Positions 1 through 6,111 of a DNA stretch of 10,328 nucleotides are shown piece after piece. The position numbers and the translations under genes are program-made. Source of the stretch: CAWBRT01 sp050015355 (lineage in GTDB: Bacteria > Acidobacteriota > Terriglobia > Terriglobales > Acidobacteriaceae). Positions within the stretch are counted from its first letter, which is position 1. Each line of letters starts with the position of its first letter. The notes beneath the pieces are model-generated. The model was given only the letters and a program-made list of their open reading frames with translations. It was not told the DNA's origin and searched no databases. The stretch covers positions 1 to 10,328 of the forward strand of contig JBEKBO010000144.1 of assembly GCA_050015355.1 (NCBI GenBank), written 5' to 3'.

Positions 1-187
1 TCACCTCGTAGGTGCAGAAAAAACCACTCCTGCCCCTGACTCGCTACCCTGCTCAACCGCAACTGGTGCGGCTGTTCGTCAGCCCCTGAGTTTCCACATC
101 GGCCTTATCGACGGATCGGGGCGCGCCGCAACCAAGGCGGCGCACCCACCAAAGTTCCGGCGGATTCCAGGCTGACGCCTCGTCAAC
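1..187. other. Gene-free left edge with a small hairpin
   Basis: No convincing coding region, RNA gene or regulatory site was recognised here. Translations across it look like repeat-derived noise, with no domain or ribosome binding site. The one visible structure is a perfect 7-bp stem: GCGCCGC at 123-129 pairs with GCGGCGC at 137-143 around the loop AACCAAG, followed by ACCCACC. This resembles the other short palindromic elements of the window, in which a GC-rich hairpin is followed by a C-rich tail. Whether it is repetitive in the genome cannot be told from one copy. Confidence 0.4.
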
Positions 188-336
188 AGGCTGCTGAAAA
201 AACTGTTCTCCGCGGGTGTCATCCTGAGCGCAGCGAAGGATCTGCTGTTTGCGCGTGCTGAAAGCAAAGCAGATCCTTCGGTCGCGCAAAATCGGCGCAA
301 CCTCAGGATGACACTGTACGAGTTTTTCAGCAGCCT
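188..336. repeat. Nested inverted-repeat element (~149 bp)
   Basis: Three pairs of complementary arms are nested. The outer pair is AGGCTGCTGAAAAAACT (188-204) with AGTTTTTCAGCAGCCT (321-336), which differ by one A in the A-run. The middle pair is GTGTCATCCTGAG (216-228) with CTCAGGATGACAC (302-314). The inner pair is CGAAGGATCTGCT (234-246) with AGCAGATCCTTCG (268-280). No protein is encoded. The element could be a non-autonomous (MITE-like) sequence or a compound intergenic palindrome. From memory, TGTCATCCTGAG-type arms are common intergenic repeats in Acidobacteriota, which I cannot verify here. It ends one base before the stop codon of the minus-strand DJ-1-like gene, so its hairpin could also serve as that gene's transcription end. 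Confidence 0.8.
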
Positions 337-337
337 T

Positions 338-955
338 CTAATGCGTCTTCTGCAGCGTCCGCCCGCGTTGCTGAGACTTGGCAGTACTGCTCTCCAAAAC
401 CTCCAGGAACTTGGCGAGCCAGGCGGGATGCGCGGGCCAGGCCGGGGCTGTCACTAATATTCCGTCGACAACCGCCTCCGTCATGCCTACCGGGACGTAG
501 ATGCCGCCGGCACTCTCGACTTCCGGGGCGCAGGCCGGATAGGCGCTCACTTTCTTGCCTTTCAACACGCTGGCCGCGGCCAGCAATTGCGCCGCATGGC
601 AGATAGCGGCAATGGGTTTCCGTTGTTCGTCGAAATGACGCACCATATCGAGCACCTTCGGATTCAACCGCAGATACTCCGGCGCCCGTCCGCCCGGCAG
701 CACCAGCCCGTCGTAGCTGGCCGGATCAATCTGCGCGAAGGTAGCGTTCAGGGTGAAATTGTGTCCTCGTTTTTCGCTGTAGGTCTGGTCCCCTTCGAAG
801 TCATGGATCGCGGTGCGGACGAACTCGCCCGACTTCTTATCGGGACACACCGCATCCACCGCGTATCCAGCCATCTGAAGCGCCTGGAACGGAACCATGG
901 CCTCGTAATCTTCTACGTAGTCGCCTACGATCATCAGCAGCTTTCGTTGTTGCAT
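338..955 (-). CDS. DJ-1/PfpI family protein (plant DJ-1D-like, possible glyoxalase/deglycase-type)
   Basis: This 205-residue protein covers one complete DJ-1/PfpI domain. The nucleophile elbow AAICHAAQLL places the reactive cysteine at Cys119 with His120 behind it. The N-terminal GDYVEDYEAM carries the acidic residues (Glu15 and Glu18) expected near that cysteine. The motifs AIHDFEGDQTYSEK (49-62) and LPGGRAPEYL (86-95) closely resemble, from memory, the repeated domain of plant DJ-1D proteins, for which glyoxalase III activity is reported. Members of the superfamily include glyoxalases, proposed deglycases, proteases and chaperones, so the exact reaction is not settled by sequence. The start is supported by GGAGAG (complement of 963-968) seven bases upstream of the ATG. 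The last ~17 residues (SSTAKSQQRGRTLQKTH) are polar and beyond the conserved fold. The gene ends one base from the nested inverted repeat at 188-336. It is divergent from the sirtuin gene, with a 140-bp shared upstream region. Confidence 0.9.
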   Translation of the reverse strand: MQQRKLLMIVGDYVEDYEAMVPFQALQMAGYAVDAVCPDKKSGEFVRTAIHDFEGDQTYSEKRGHNFTLNATFAQIDPASYDGLVLPGGRAPEYLRLNPKVLDMVRHFDEQRKPIAAICHAAQLLAAASVLKGKKVSAYPACAPEVESAGGIYVPVGMTEAVVDGILVTAPAWPAHPAWLAKFLEVLESSTAKSQQRGRTLQKTH

Positions 956-1095
956 ATTGCATCTCTCCGGAAAGTCAGGGGTTGATCATTACAATGAGCG
1001 CTCGCGGCGCAAATGCCGCGTGCGTGGGTGATATGATCCACCATTTCGATGATAAAAATAACATTATCGACTCTGCAATGCAGTGAACCCGGCTG

Positions 1096-1881
1096 ATGAA
1101 AAAGAAGGCACAAAAGCGAACCCCTGCCATTCGGATTGGCCACGATGACCGGCTCTTTGTGCTAACCGGCGCGGGCGTCAGCGCGGAAAGCGGCCTGGCA
1201 ACGTTCCGCGGCGCCGGCGGGCTCTGGCACGGCCATCGCGTGGAAGAGGTTGCTTGTCCCGAGGCCTGGAAACGAGATCCCGAGCTGGTTTGGAACTTCT
1301 ACTCGATGCGGCGAAAGCGAGCCGGGGCGGTGAAGCCGAATCCGGCCCACTTGGCGCTGGCCGAGCTTGAGCACAGACTGGGCGAGCGGTTTTTTCTGTG
1401 CACGCAAAATGTCGACCACCTGCACGAGCGCGCCGGTTCCAAACGCCTGGTGCACATGCACGGTGAACTCTTCCAATCGCGCTGCGAAAGTTGCGATGGC
1501 GAGCCCTTCGCCGACGAGAATCTGTATGCGAGCCTTGCCGACATTCCGCGCTGCCGCTGCGGCGCCCGCATTCGGCCGAATATCGTCTGGTTCGGCGAAG
1601 CCATTCTCCACCTGCCGCTCATCGCCAGGGAGTTGGAGCGGTGTACGGTTCTGCTCGCGGTTGGCACCTCTGGGCTAGTGCAACCCGCAGCCAGCTTTGT
1701 GCACTGGGCCGGCACCCTGCCGGGGAGCGTGGCGATTCGGACCTACTACGTCGGTCCGGAGGAGCCGGCAAATGCCTCCGCCTTCACCGATATCTTTTTG
1801 GGAAAAGCAGGCGAATTGCTGCCGCGCCTTTTCGAGGTCCAGGACTCCAGGGTTCGGGGCAAGCTAAGGCGTTCCCCATAA
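1096..1881 (+). CDS. cobB: NAD-dependent protein deacylase, Sir2 family (CobB type)
   Basis: A 261-residue sirtuin that would remove acyl groups from lysine side chains, consuming NAD and releasing nicotinamide and O-acyl-ADP-ribose. The Rossmann NAD-binding motif is TGAGVSAESG (24-33), followed by TFRGAGGLW (36-44). TQNVDHLHERAG (103-114) and the catalytic His122 in HMHGE are intact. A structural zinc site is formed by Cys130, Cys133, Cys153 and Cys155. GTSGLVQPAA (190-199) closes the NAD pocket. FYSMRR (68-73) keeps the Tyr69-x-x-Arg72 pair that in class III sirtuins such as E. coli CobB and human SIRT5 recognises succinyl/malonyl-lysine, so desuccinylation as well as deacetylation is plausible. 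The ATG at 1096 lacks an obvious Shine-Dalgarno sequence. It is divergent from the DJ-1-like gene and is followed after 158 bp by the deoxyribosyltransferase-like gene. The zinc finger and full catalytic set separate it from phage-defence SIR2 domains. Confidence 0.95.
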   Translation: MKKKAQKRTPAIRIGHDDRLFVLTGAGVSAESGLATFRGAGGLWHGHRVEEVACPEAWKRDPELVWNFYSMRRKRAGAVKPNPAHLALAELEHRLGERFFLCTQNVDHLHERAGSKRLVHMHGELFQSRCESCDGEPFADENLYASLADIPRCRCGARIRPNIVWFGEAILHLPLIARELERCTVLLAVGTSGLVQPAASFVHWAGTLPGSVAIRTYYVGPEEPANASAFTDIFLGKAGELLPRLFEVQDSRVRGKLRRSP

Positions 1882-1940
1882 GCGATACCGGGGGGATGTA
1901 TTTCCAACTCGCCTAAGGGTTTTTTCCACATTGTTTCCTG

Positions 1941-1968
1941 TTGACCGGGGAAACGTGAAAAGTACAAT
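1941..1968 (+). promoter_or_regulatory. Candidate sigma70-type promoter for the deoxyribosyltransferase-like gene
   Basis: TTGACC (1941-1946) and TACAAT (1963-1968) are separated by 16 bp, close to the consensus -35/-10 arrangement. The predicted leader of ~65 nt contains two hairpins: CTGGTGC (1977-1983) with GCACCAG (1993-1999), and GGTCC (2011-2015) with GGACC (2022-2026). The second lies just before the Shine-Dalgarno sequence. This suggests separate transcription from the sirtuin gene. It is a sequence-only prediction. Confidence 0.45.
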
Positions 1969-2039
1969 TGGAGTTCCTGGTGCGGAATTCTTGCACCAGC
2001 CAGCGCAAGCGGTCCTTGGCGGGACCGCGGAGGCCATGA

Positions 2040-2546
2040 ATGCACGCTTATTTGTGCGGGTCCGTCGAGTATTCTCCCGACCAAGGAAGAAGTTGGCGGG
2101 CCGCTATAACTCCCTTTTTGCAAGCCCTCGGACACCACGTCTACGATCCTCAACTCGATGATCGAAAGAGTCTGACGGAGGTCGAGCGGCGCGAGTTTCG
2201 CAACTGGAAAGCCGACAATCTACCCAGATTCCAGAAGGTCATGCGCAAAATCATGGACTACGATCTGCAACGCCTCGAAACCCGTTGCGATTATGTGGTC
2301 GCCTACTGGGACGAGTACGCCTCCCGTGGCGGCGGCACTCAGGGCGAACTTACATTGGCTTACCGCCGCGCATGTCCCATTTACCTCGTTACCAATATGC
2401 CGATCGAGCAAGTCAGCAGTTGGATTCTGGGCTGTGCCAGCGCGGTGTTCACCGATTTCGAACAACTGAAGGACTTCCTTCGCGGGAAATTCGCTTCCAC
2501 GCCGAAACCGGAGCTTTCCGAGTTGGAGCCCGTCGACACGCCGTAA
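2040..2546 (+). CDS. Nucleoside 2-deoxyribosyltransferase-like protein
   Basis: A 168-residue cytoplasmic protein with the layout of the nucleoside 2-deoxyribosyltransferase-like fold. It begins with a short strand and glycine turn (MHAYLCGSVEYSPD, 1-14). A helix follows, then HHVYDPQLDD (32-41), a strand ending at CDYVVAYWDEY (83-93), and the signature GGGTQGELTLAY (98-109). Glu103 there corresponds to the catalytic nucleophile of the family. PIYLVTNM (113-120) and SWILGCASAVFTDFEQLKDFL (127-147) complete the fold. Characterised relatives swap bases between deoxynucleosides or hydrolyse nucleoside monophosphates, and the substrate here is unknown. GGAGG (2029-2033) lies six bases before the chosen ATG. 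A competing ATG at 2036 is out of frame. Its position beside a nucleoside salvage locus fits a nucleotide role, but it appears to have its own promoter. Confidence 0.75.
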   Translation: MHAYLCGSVEYSPDQGRSWRAAITPFLQALGHHVYDPQLDDRKSLTEVERREFRNWKADNLPRFQKVMRKIMDYDLQRLETRCDYVVAYWDEYASRGGGTQGELTLAYRRACPIYLVTNMPIEQVSSWILGCASAVFTDFEQLKDFLRGKFASTPKPELSELEPVDTP

Positions 2547-2586
2547 ACAACTGGCACGAAGCTGCGGAGCCCAGCCAAACGAACTA

Positions 2587-2659
2587 CCCCAGGTTAGCCC
2601 AGTCACCCCAGCGAGCCGAGCCTCGCTGGGGACCCCGACGCGGGCGAACCTGGGGCACC
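2587..2659. repeat. Compound palindromic element between convergent genes
   Basis: The outer arms CCCCAGGTT (2587-2595) and AACCTGGGG (2647-2655) enclose an inner perfect 10-bp stem, CCCCAGCGAG (2606-2615) with CTCGCTGGGG (2622-2631), followed by ACCCC. The outer pair is shared with the element at 9553-9597, including the tail GGGGCACC. The inner pair shares its border plan (CCCCA...GGGGACCCC) with the two repeats inside the purine nucleoside phosphorylase gene. It lies between the 3' ends of two convergent genes and could act as a bidirectional terminator, although no long T-run follows. Confidence 0.75.
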
Positions 2660-2740
2660 TGCCCACCATTCTTCAAAGAATTATTTGTGAAGTAGGAGTC
2701 TGGAAGAAATTCCGGAATCGGTTGCTTCGTCTCGGGACCG

Positions 2741-4354
2741 TTACCGTTGGCTCGCGTTGGCTTCGAACTCAGCCAGCGCCTTTTCCAGTTGCCATTGCTG
2801 ACGGGCTTTTTCGCTTCCCGCCAGGAACTTCTGGCAGGCTGCTCCGGATGGGCGGGCTGCCGGCTTCTCGTTGGCGCACTCTTTCACCAGCATGAACTTG
2901 TGCGCATCCGCCCAAAGACTCTGCCCGGGGAGAAAGGCGTGTTCCATTCCGGTGCGCACCATCTTCTTCAGACACGAGTATTCGGCGCCTTGGTCTTCGA
3001 CCGCCCGCTGATACTCGCGCGTGATTTCCGAGCGCGCGACTCCCTCGTCATCAGTCGAGAGCGCGACCGGAACTCCCGCTTTCAGGTAAGCCGCCAGGGG
3101 ATGCCGCCTGCCCTTGACGCCCAGGATTATGTCGTTGCTGCTTAGATTGATCTCGACCATGACGTTCAGGCGCGCCATCTCCTCGAGCAACTCTTGCGGG
3201 TCCTGCTCGTACATGATGTCGACGCCGTGGCCAATTCTCTCCGCGTGCCCAATCTCAACCGACTCGCGGATGTGGAAGCGCAGCGCCTCGGGAGGAACCA
3301 TCCCCGGCGCCAGCTCTCCGGCATGGAGCGCCACGTGGATGTTGGGATACAACTCCTTGAGGAAGCTCAACATGCGCATGTGTACCCCAAAATCGCGCAA
3401 CGGCACCAGCCAGTCTTCCGGCTGCACCATGTTGACGGCGACCATGCGGGAATCCTGCCGCGCCAATTCGAAGGCCAGCAGCATCTGCGAAAACACCTGG
3501 ATTGGGGAAACGGCCCGCAGCACCGGATAGATGTAGCGCACAGTTACGTCGCAACCCGGACGAACCAGCGTCTTGTTGCGTTCGCGGCAATTGAGAATCC
3601 GGTCCCGCTCAGCCTCCCATGCGTCGAGATTGCGTCGCGATTCCGCCACCAGGTCGCTCATGCCTGAGGCCAGCAGCTTTTCTCGCATGTGGCCGAAATT
3701 ATCGTCCCACTGGATTTTCGCCGCCTGCGCGATCGCTTTGCTTCCGTCGGGAGACGCCATCAGTTCCAGGTACTGCACTTTGCCATCGGCCGCCCGTGAA
3801 ACGACCTCAGCCAGAATCTCGCCATTATGCCCCTGTACGGCCGCGCCGAAGCGGTAAAAGGCGTCGAAGAAGTGGTCGTGCCCGGACTCGGCCATCCGGT
3901 TCCAGCCCCGCATCGACCAGGCATCGATCATTTGGCGATAGAGAACGGGGTCGGTCAGCGACTGCGCGGCATCGACCTGCCCATCTTTGCAAGGCGGCTG
4001 CATCAGCGTCATGGTCCGCACTTCGAGACAAAGGTGTGACTCCGCCGCAAAGCGTGCATAGGTCTCGGCATAGGCCGCGCCCGTCAGGTGGTTGTGCAGA
4101 TCCGTCCCTTTCGGCATCTGCTTCAGGAAGGCATAGAGAGCCGGGCCGTTCGACTTCACCGAGTCCATCAGACGCGCGGTCTTCTGCTCGGGAGTCTCTG
4201 CCGCGGACGGCGCACCTTGCCGCTGCGCGATTGCTGCCGCGGTGGCAGGCCTTGCGGGAGCCTGGCTGAAGGCCTGGCTGGCCGAGCCTGGCTGAGTGAA
4301 AACGAGCTGCAGGCAGAGCAAAACCGCGACACACCATGCGCTACGCATGCGCAT
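2741..4354 (-). CDS. Exported adenosine deaminase-family protein (ADGF-like length)
   Basis: This 537-residue metal-dependent deaminase would convert adenosine or deoxyadenosine to inosine or deoxyinosine. The N-terminus MRMRSAWCVAVLLCLQLVF is a signal peptide with a likely cut near 25-30, followed by an Ala/Pro/Gln-rich linker, so the enzyme probably acts in the periplasm or outside. The zinc site begins with His87 and His89 (TDLHNHLTGA). HAGE (344-347), RIGHG (373-377) and LSTDDEG (432-438) supply the catalytic Glu, further His residues and the paired Asp435/Asp436. NLSSND (403-408) is also typical. Bacterial cytoplasmic enzymes have about 330-350 residues. The extra ~150 residues here lie mainly between the first metal motif and the barrel core (about 95-270), as in the secreted ADGF/CECR1 group. 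GGAGG (complement of 4363-4367) lies eight bases before the ATG. It is divergent from the salvage operon and converges on the deoxyribosyltransferase-like gene. Its specificity for adenosine is inferred. Confidence 0.9.
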   Translation of the reverse strand: MRMRSAWCVAVLLCLQLVFTQPGSASQAFSQAPARPATAAAIAQRQGAPSAAETPEQKTARLMDSVKSNGPALYAFLKQMPKGTDLHNHLTGAAYAETYARFAAESHLCLEVRTMTLMQPPCKDGQVDAAQSLTDPVLYRQMIDAWSMRGWNRMAESGHDHFFDAFYRFGAAVQGHNGEILAEVVSRAADGKVQYLELMASPDGSKAIAQAAKIQWDDNFGHMREKLLASGMSDLVAESRRNLDAWEAERDRILNCRERNKTLVRPGCDVTVRYIYPVLRAVSPIQVFSQMLLAFELARQDSRMVAVNMVQPEDWLVPLRDFGVHMRMLSFLKELYPNIHVALHAGELAPGMVPPEALRFHIRESVEIGHAERIGHGVDIMYEQDPQELLEEMARLNVMVEINLSSNDIILGVKGRRHPLAAYLKAGVPVALSTDDEGVARSEITREYQRAVEDQGAEYSCLKKMVRTGMEHAFLPGQSLWADAHKFMLVKECANEKPAARPSGAACQKFLAGSEKARQQWQLEKALAEFEANASQR

Positions 4355-4390
4355 TCGCTGGTCCTCCGGACGGAACGGTCAGGTATTAGC

Positions 4391-4418
4391 ATCATAAGGG
4401 AGAGTCTCGCACCGGCAA
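4391..4418 (-). promoter_or_regulatory. Candidate promoter for the exported deaminase gene
   Basis: On the minus strand, TTGCCG (complement of 4413-4418) and TATGAT (complement of 4391-4396) are spaced by 16 bp. The predicted start of transcription is ~30 bases before the coding sequence and upstream of the Shine-Dalgarno sequence at 4363-4367. The -10 box matches the consensus at five of six positions and the -35 box at four. Confidence 0.4.
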
Positions 4419-4591
4419 AGCACGAAGTCACAAACCGGGCTGCAATTTTCCGACTGGTAGCCAATCTCGGCCCTTGAGCCCGCTTTGCAGGCTGCGAAGG
4501 GACGCAATCAGCGCTTTTGCCGCACTTTAGTGGCGTTCGGAGCGCCCGGTCAGGGCAAATCATCACCATGCGCTGGGACTTGCGCCGGCGC

Positions 4592-4620
4592 TTGAACATT
4601 TGCCGAAATGCTTTTACCAT
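4592..4620 (+). promoter_or_regulatory. Candidate promoter of the nucleoside salvage operon
   Basis: TTGAAC (4592-4597) and TACCAT (4615-4620) are separated by 17 bp and lie about 47 bases before the first gene of the operon. The -35 box is good and the -10 box is moderate. The same TACCAT -10 hexamer recurs in a weaker candidate ahead of the transporter gene (6081-6086). Confidence 0.35.
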
Positions 4621-4666
4621 CATCCGTTTTCCGACTTCCTGAAAGCTATGAGTTTTCTGGAGGCTA

Positions 4667-5191
4667 ATGACAGTGTCCGATCTCAAGGTTCTTTTTTCGC
4701 GTGAACAGATAGCCAGACGGGTAGCGCAGCTGGGCGAAAAGATCACCCGCGACTTCGCCGGAGAGCAAGTCGTGCTGATTGGCGTGCTCAAGGGCGCCGC
4801 GATTTTCCTCAGTGACCTTTCGCGCAGCATCCAGCTCGACGCCACCTTCGACTTCATCTCCGTTTCCAGCTACGGAAACGAGAAACAAAACAGCGGCGAA
4901 GTAAAACTGCTGAAAGATGTCGATCAATCGATGGAAGGCAAGAACATCATCCTCGTCGAAGACATCCTCGATACCGGATTGACGCTCTCGTACCTGCGGG
5001 ATGTCCTGCTGGCGAAACGCCCCAAGACGCTGCACATTGCCGCGCTGCTGGACAAAGTGCCTCGGCGCATACAACCTATCAAGGCAGATTATGTCGGCTT
5101 TGAAATCCCCGACGAATTCGTCGTCGGCTATGGCATGGACTACGCGGAGAAATACCGCAATTTGCCGGACATCTGCGTCGTTCCCGAATGA
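4667..5191 (+). CDS. hpt: Hypoxanthine phosphoribosyltransferase
   Basis: A 174-residue cytoplasmic type I phosphoribosyltransferase that joins hypoxanthine or guanine to PRPP, giving IMP or GMP. The PRPP-binding loop is IILVEDILDTGLTL (94-107), with the acidic pair Glu98/Asp99 and Asp102 in the position of the catalytic base. VLKGAAIFLSDL (40-51) matches the LKG loop of the family, and SSYGNE (67-72) the mobile loop closing over the active site. DYVGFEIPDEFVVGYGMDY (141-159) is the characteristic C-terminal base-binding stretch. Length matches bacterial Hpt. The start is debatable: GGAGG (4659-4663) is only three bases from the ATG at 4667, while an in-frame GTG at 4673 sits nine bases away, so the real protein may be two residues shorter. 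It is the first gene of a five-gene same-strand run. Confidence 0.96.
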   Translation: MTVSDLKVLFSREQIARRVAQLGEKITRDFAGEQVVLIGVLKGAAIFLSDLSRSIQLDATFDFISVSSYGNEKQNSGEVKLLKDVDQSMEGKNIILVEDILDTGLTLSYLRDVLLAKRPKTLHIAALLDKVPRRIQPIKADYVGFEIPDEFVVGYGMDYAEKYRNLPDICVVPE

Positions 5192-5234
5192 TCGGATACA
5201 CGTACTCTGGAACTGCTATAGAATTCGACAAGTC

Positions 5235-5963
5235 ATGATTCAAACCGGCCTTTTATCTCCCACAGGCGCTTCCGGGCCAGGGCTTCCGGACTGGAAGGAC
5301 GCAGCCAAACTCATCGATCACACGCTGCTCAAGCCCGAAGCAACCCGGAAACAGGTCGAGAAGCTGTGCCGTGAAGCCGTAGCCTACGGCTTTCATTCGG
5401 TCATGGTGAATCCCTGTAACGTCGCCTACGCGGTTTCGCTGGTGCGCGGCTCCGGCGTTTTGGTGGGGACAGTGATTGGGTTTCCGTTGGGAGCGACCAC
5501 CACCACGGCAAAGTTGGCCGAGGCCGCCGATGCGCTCAAACTGGGAGCGCGGGAACTCGACATGGTCATCAACATTGGCGCTCTCAAATCGGGCGAACGC
5601 GACTTGGTCGAATCGGAAATCCGTGCGCTCAGCAGCCTGGCACGCCGCTCCCGGGCGTTGCTCAAGGTGATTCTTGAAACCGCGCTCCTAAGCACGGAGG
5701 AGAAGATTCTCGCCTGTCAGCTTTGCCTGCGCGCCAAGGCCGACTTTGTAAAGACCTCGACCGGTTTCGCATCCGCCGGGGCCACTGCCGCCGACGTGGC
5801 GCTGCTGCGCGGCGTGGTCGGCCATGAGACGGGAGTGAAAGCCGCCGGTGGAATCCGCACCGCCTCCGACCTGCTGGCCATGGTCGAGGCCGGAGCAAGC
5901 CGCGTGGGCGCCAGCGCCAGCGTCTCAATCGTGCAATCGATGGGCGCGCCAGCCAGATTTTAA
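5235..5963 (+). CDS. deoC: Deoxyribose-phosphate aldolase
   Basis: A 242-residue class I aldolase that splits 2-deoxyribose-5-phosphate into acetaldehyde and glyceraldehyde-3-phosphate, the last step of deoxynucleoside breakdown. The Schiff-base lysine is Lys173 in FVKTSTGF (171-178). The partner lysine is Lys202 in VKAAGGIRT (201-209), and Asp109 in ARELDMVINIG completes the catalytic set. LIDHTLLKP (26-34) is the usual N-terminal signature, and KVILET (144-149) is also conserved. The ATG at 5235 is chosen because the conserved region begins ~25 residues later; the longer open frame overlaps the preceding gene and is not family-like. There is no Shine-Dalgarno sequence. A TATAGA hexamer at 5217-5222 raises the possibility of an additional promoter giving a very short leader, but its -35 is weak. 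It follows hpt by 43 bp, and a strong stem-loop begins just after its stop codon. Confidence 0.96.
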   Translation: MIQTGLLSPTGASGPGLPDWKDAAKLIDHTLLKPEATRKQVEKLCREAVAYGFHSVMVNPCNVAYAVSLVRGSGVLVGTVIGFPLGATTTTAKLAEAADALKLGARELDMVINIGALKSGERDLVESEIRALSSLARRSRALLKVILETALLSTEEKILACQLCLRAKADFVKTSTGFASAGATAADVALLRGVVGHETGVKAAGGIRTASDLLAMVEAGASRVGASASVSIVQSMGAPARF

Positions 5964-5964
5964 C

Positions 5965-5998
5965 CCCACATTCGCCAACTACGGGCGGATGTGGGCCA
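5965..5998 (+). repeat. Stem-loop / palindromic element after the aldolase gene
   Basis: CCCACATTCGCC (5965-5976) pairs with GGCGGATGTGGG (5984-5995), giving a 12-bp stem with one T-G pair and a seven-base loop. It starts two bases after the aldolase stop codon. No T-run follows, so it is not a standard intrinsic terminator. It may protect the upstream transcript end or lower expression of the downstream genes. The GGG-CCACC tail resembles the tails of the other palindromic elements in the window, so it may be another repeat-family member. Confidence 0.65.
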
Positions 5999-6058
5999 CC
6001 GTCCCGCCGTTTGTGCGGTCATCCCTCTTAATCTGCTTCCCTTCCCCCGTGCCGTGAT

Positions 6059-6086
6059 TTACAACGTGATCAGAGGCGGATACCAT
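6059..6086 (+). promoter_or_regulatory. Possible internal promoter ahead of the transporter gene
   Basis: TTACAA (6059-6064) and TACCAT (6081-6086) are 16 bp apart and lie 25 bases before the transporter start. Together with the stem-loop after the aldolase gene, this 148-bp gap could uncouple the transporter, phosphorylase and kinase genes from the first two genes. Matches are moderate only. Confidence 0.3.
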
Positions 6087-6111
6087 CCGCGTATCTGCTC
6101 CAGGGAACGCA

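Larger units (their letters stand above)
4355..4666. other. Divergent intergenic region, deaminase / salvage operon
   Basis: This 312-bp stretch contains no supported gene. It separates the start of the exported deaminase from the start of the phosphoribosyltransferase gene and holds a promoter-like sequence for each side. No strong hairpin, clear operator palindrome or purine-riboswitch-like pattern was seen by eye. Confidence 0.5.

Noticed and set aside
53..300. Two overlapping minus-strand open frames of 73-78 codons
   Set aside because: They read through the inverted repeat at 188-336 and consist largely of repeat-derived translation, with no ribosome binding site or domain.
1905..1930. 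Intrinsic terminator after the sirtuin gene
   Set aside because: A run of T is present (1920-1925) but no stable stem precedes it.
1096..2546. Phage-defence system built from Sir2 plus a nucleotide-processing enzyme
   Set aside because: The sirtuin has the complete zinc finger, catalytic His and YxxR pair of protein deacylases and no effector or sensor domain is present nearby.
4355..4666. Purine riboswitch ahead of the salvage operon
   Set aside because: No pattern of the conserved three-way junction or a terminator-like hairpin was recognised by eye.
5001..5234. Upstream extension of the aldolase open frame
   Set aside because: It overlaps the hypoxanthine phosphoribosyltransferase gene in another frame and does not resemble the N-terminus of the aldolase family.
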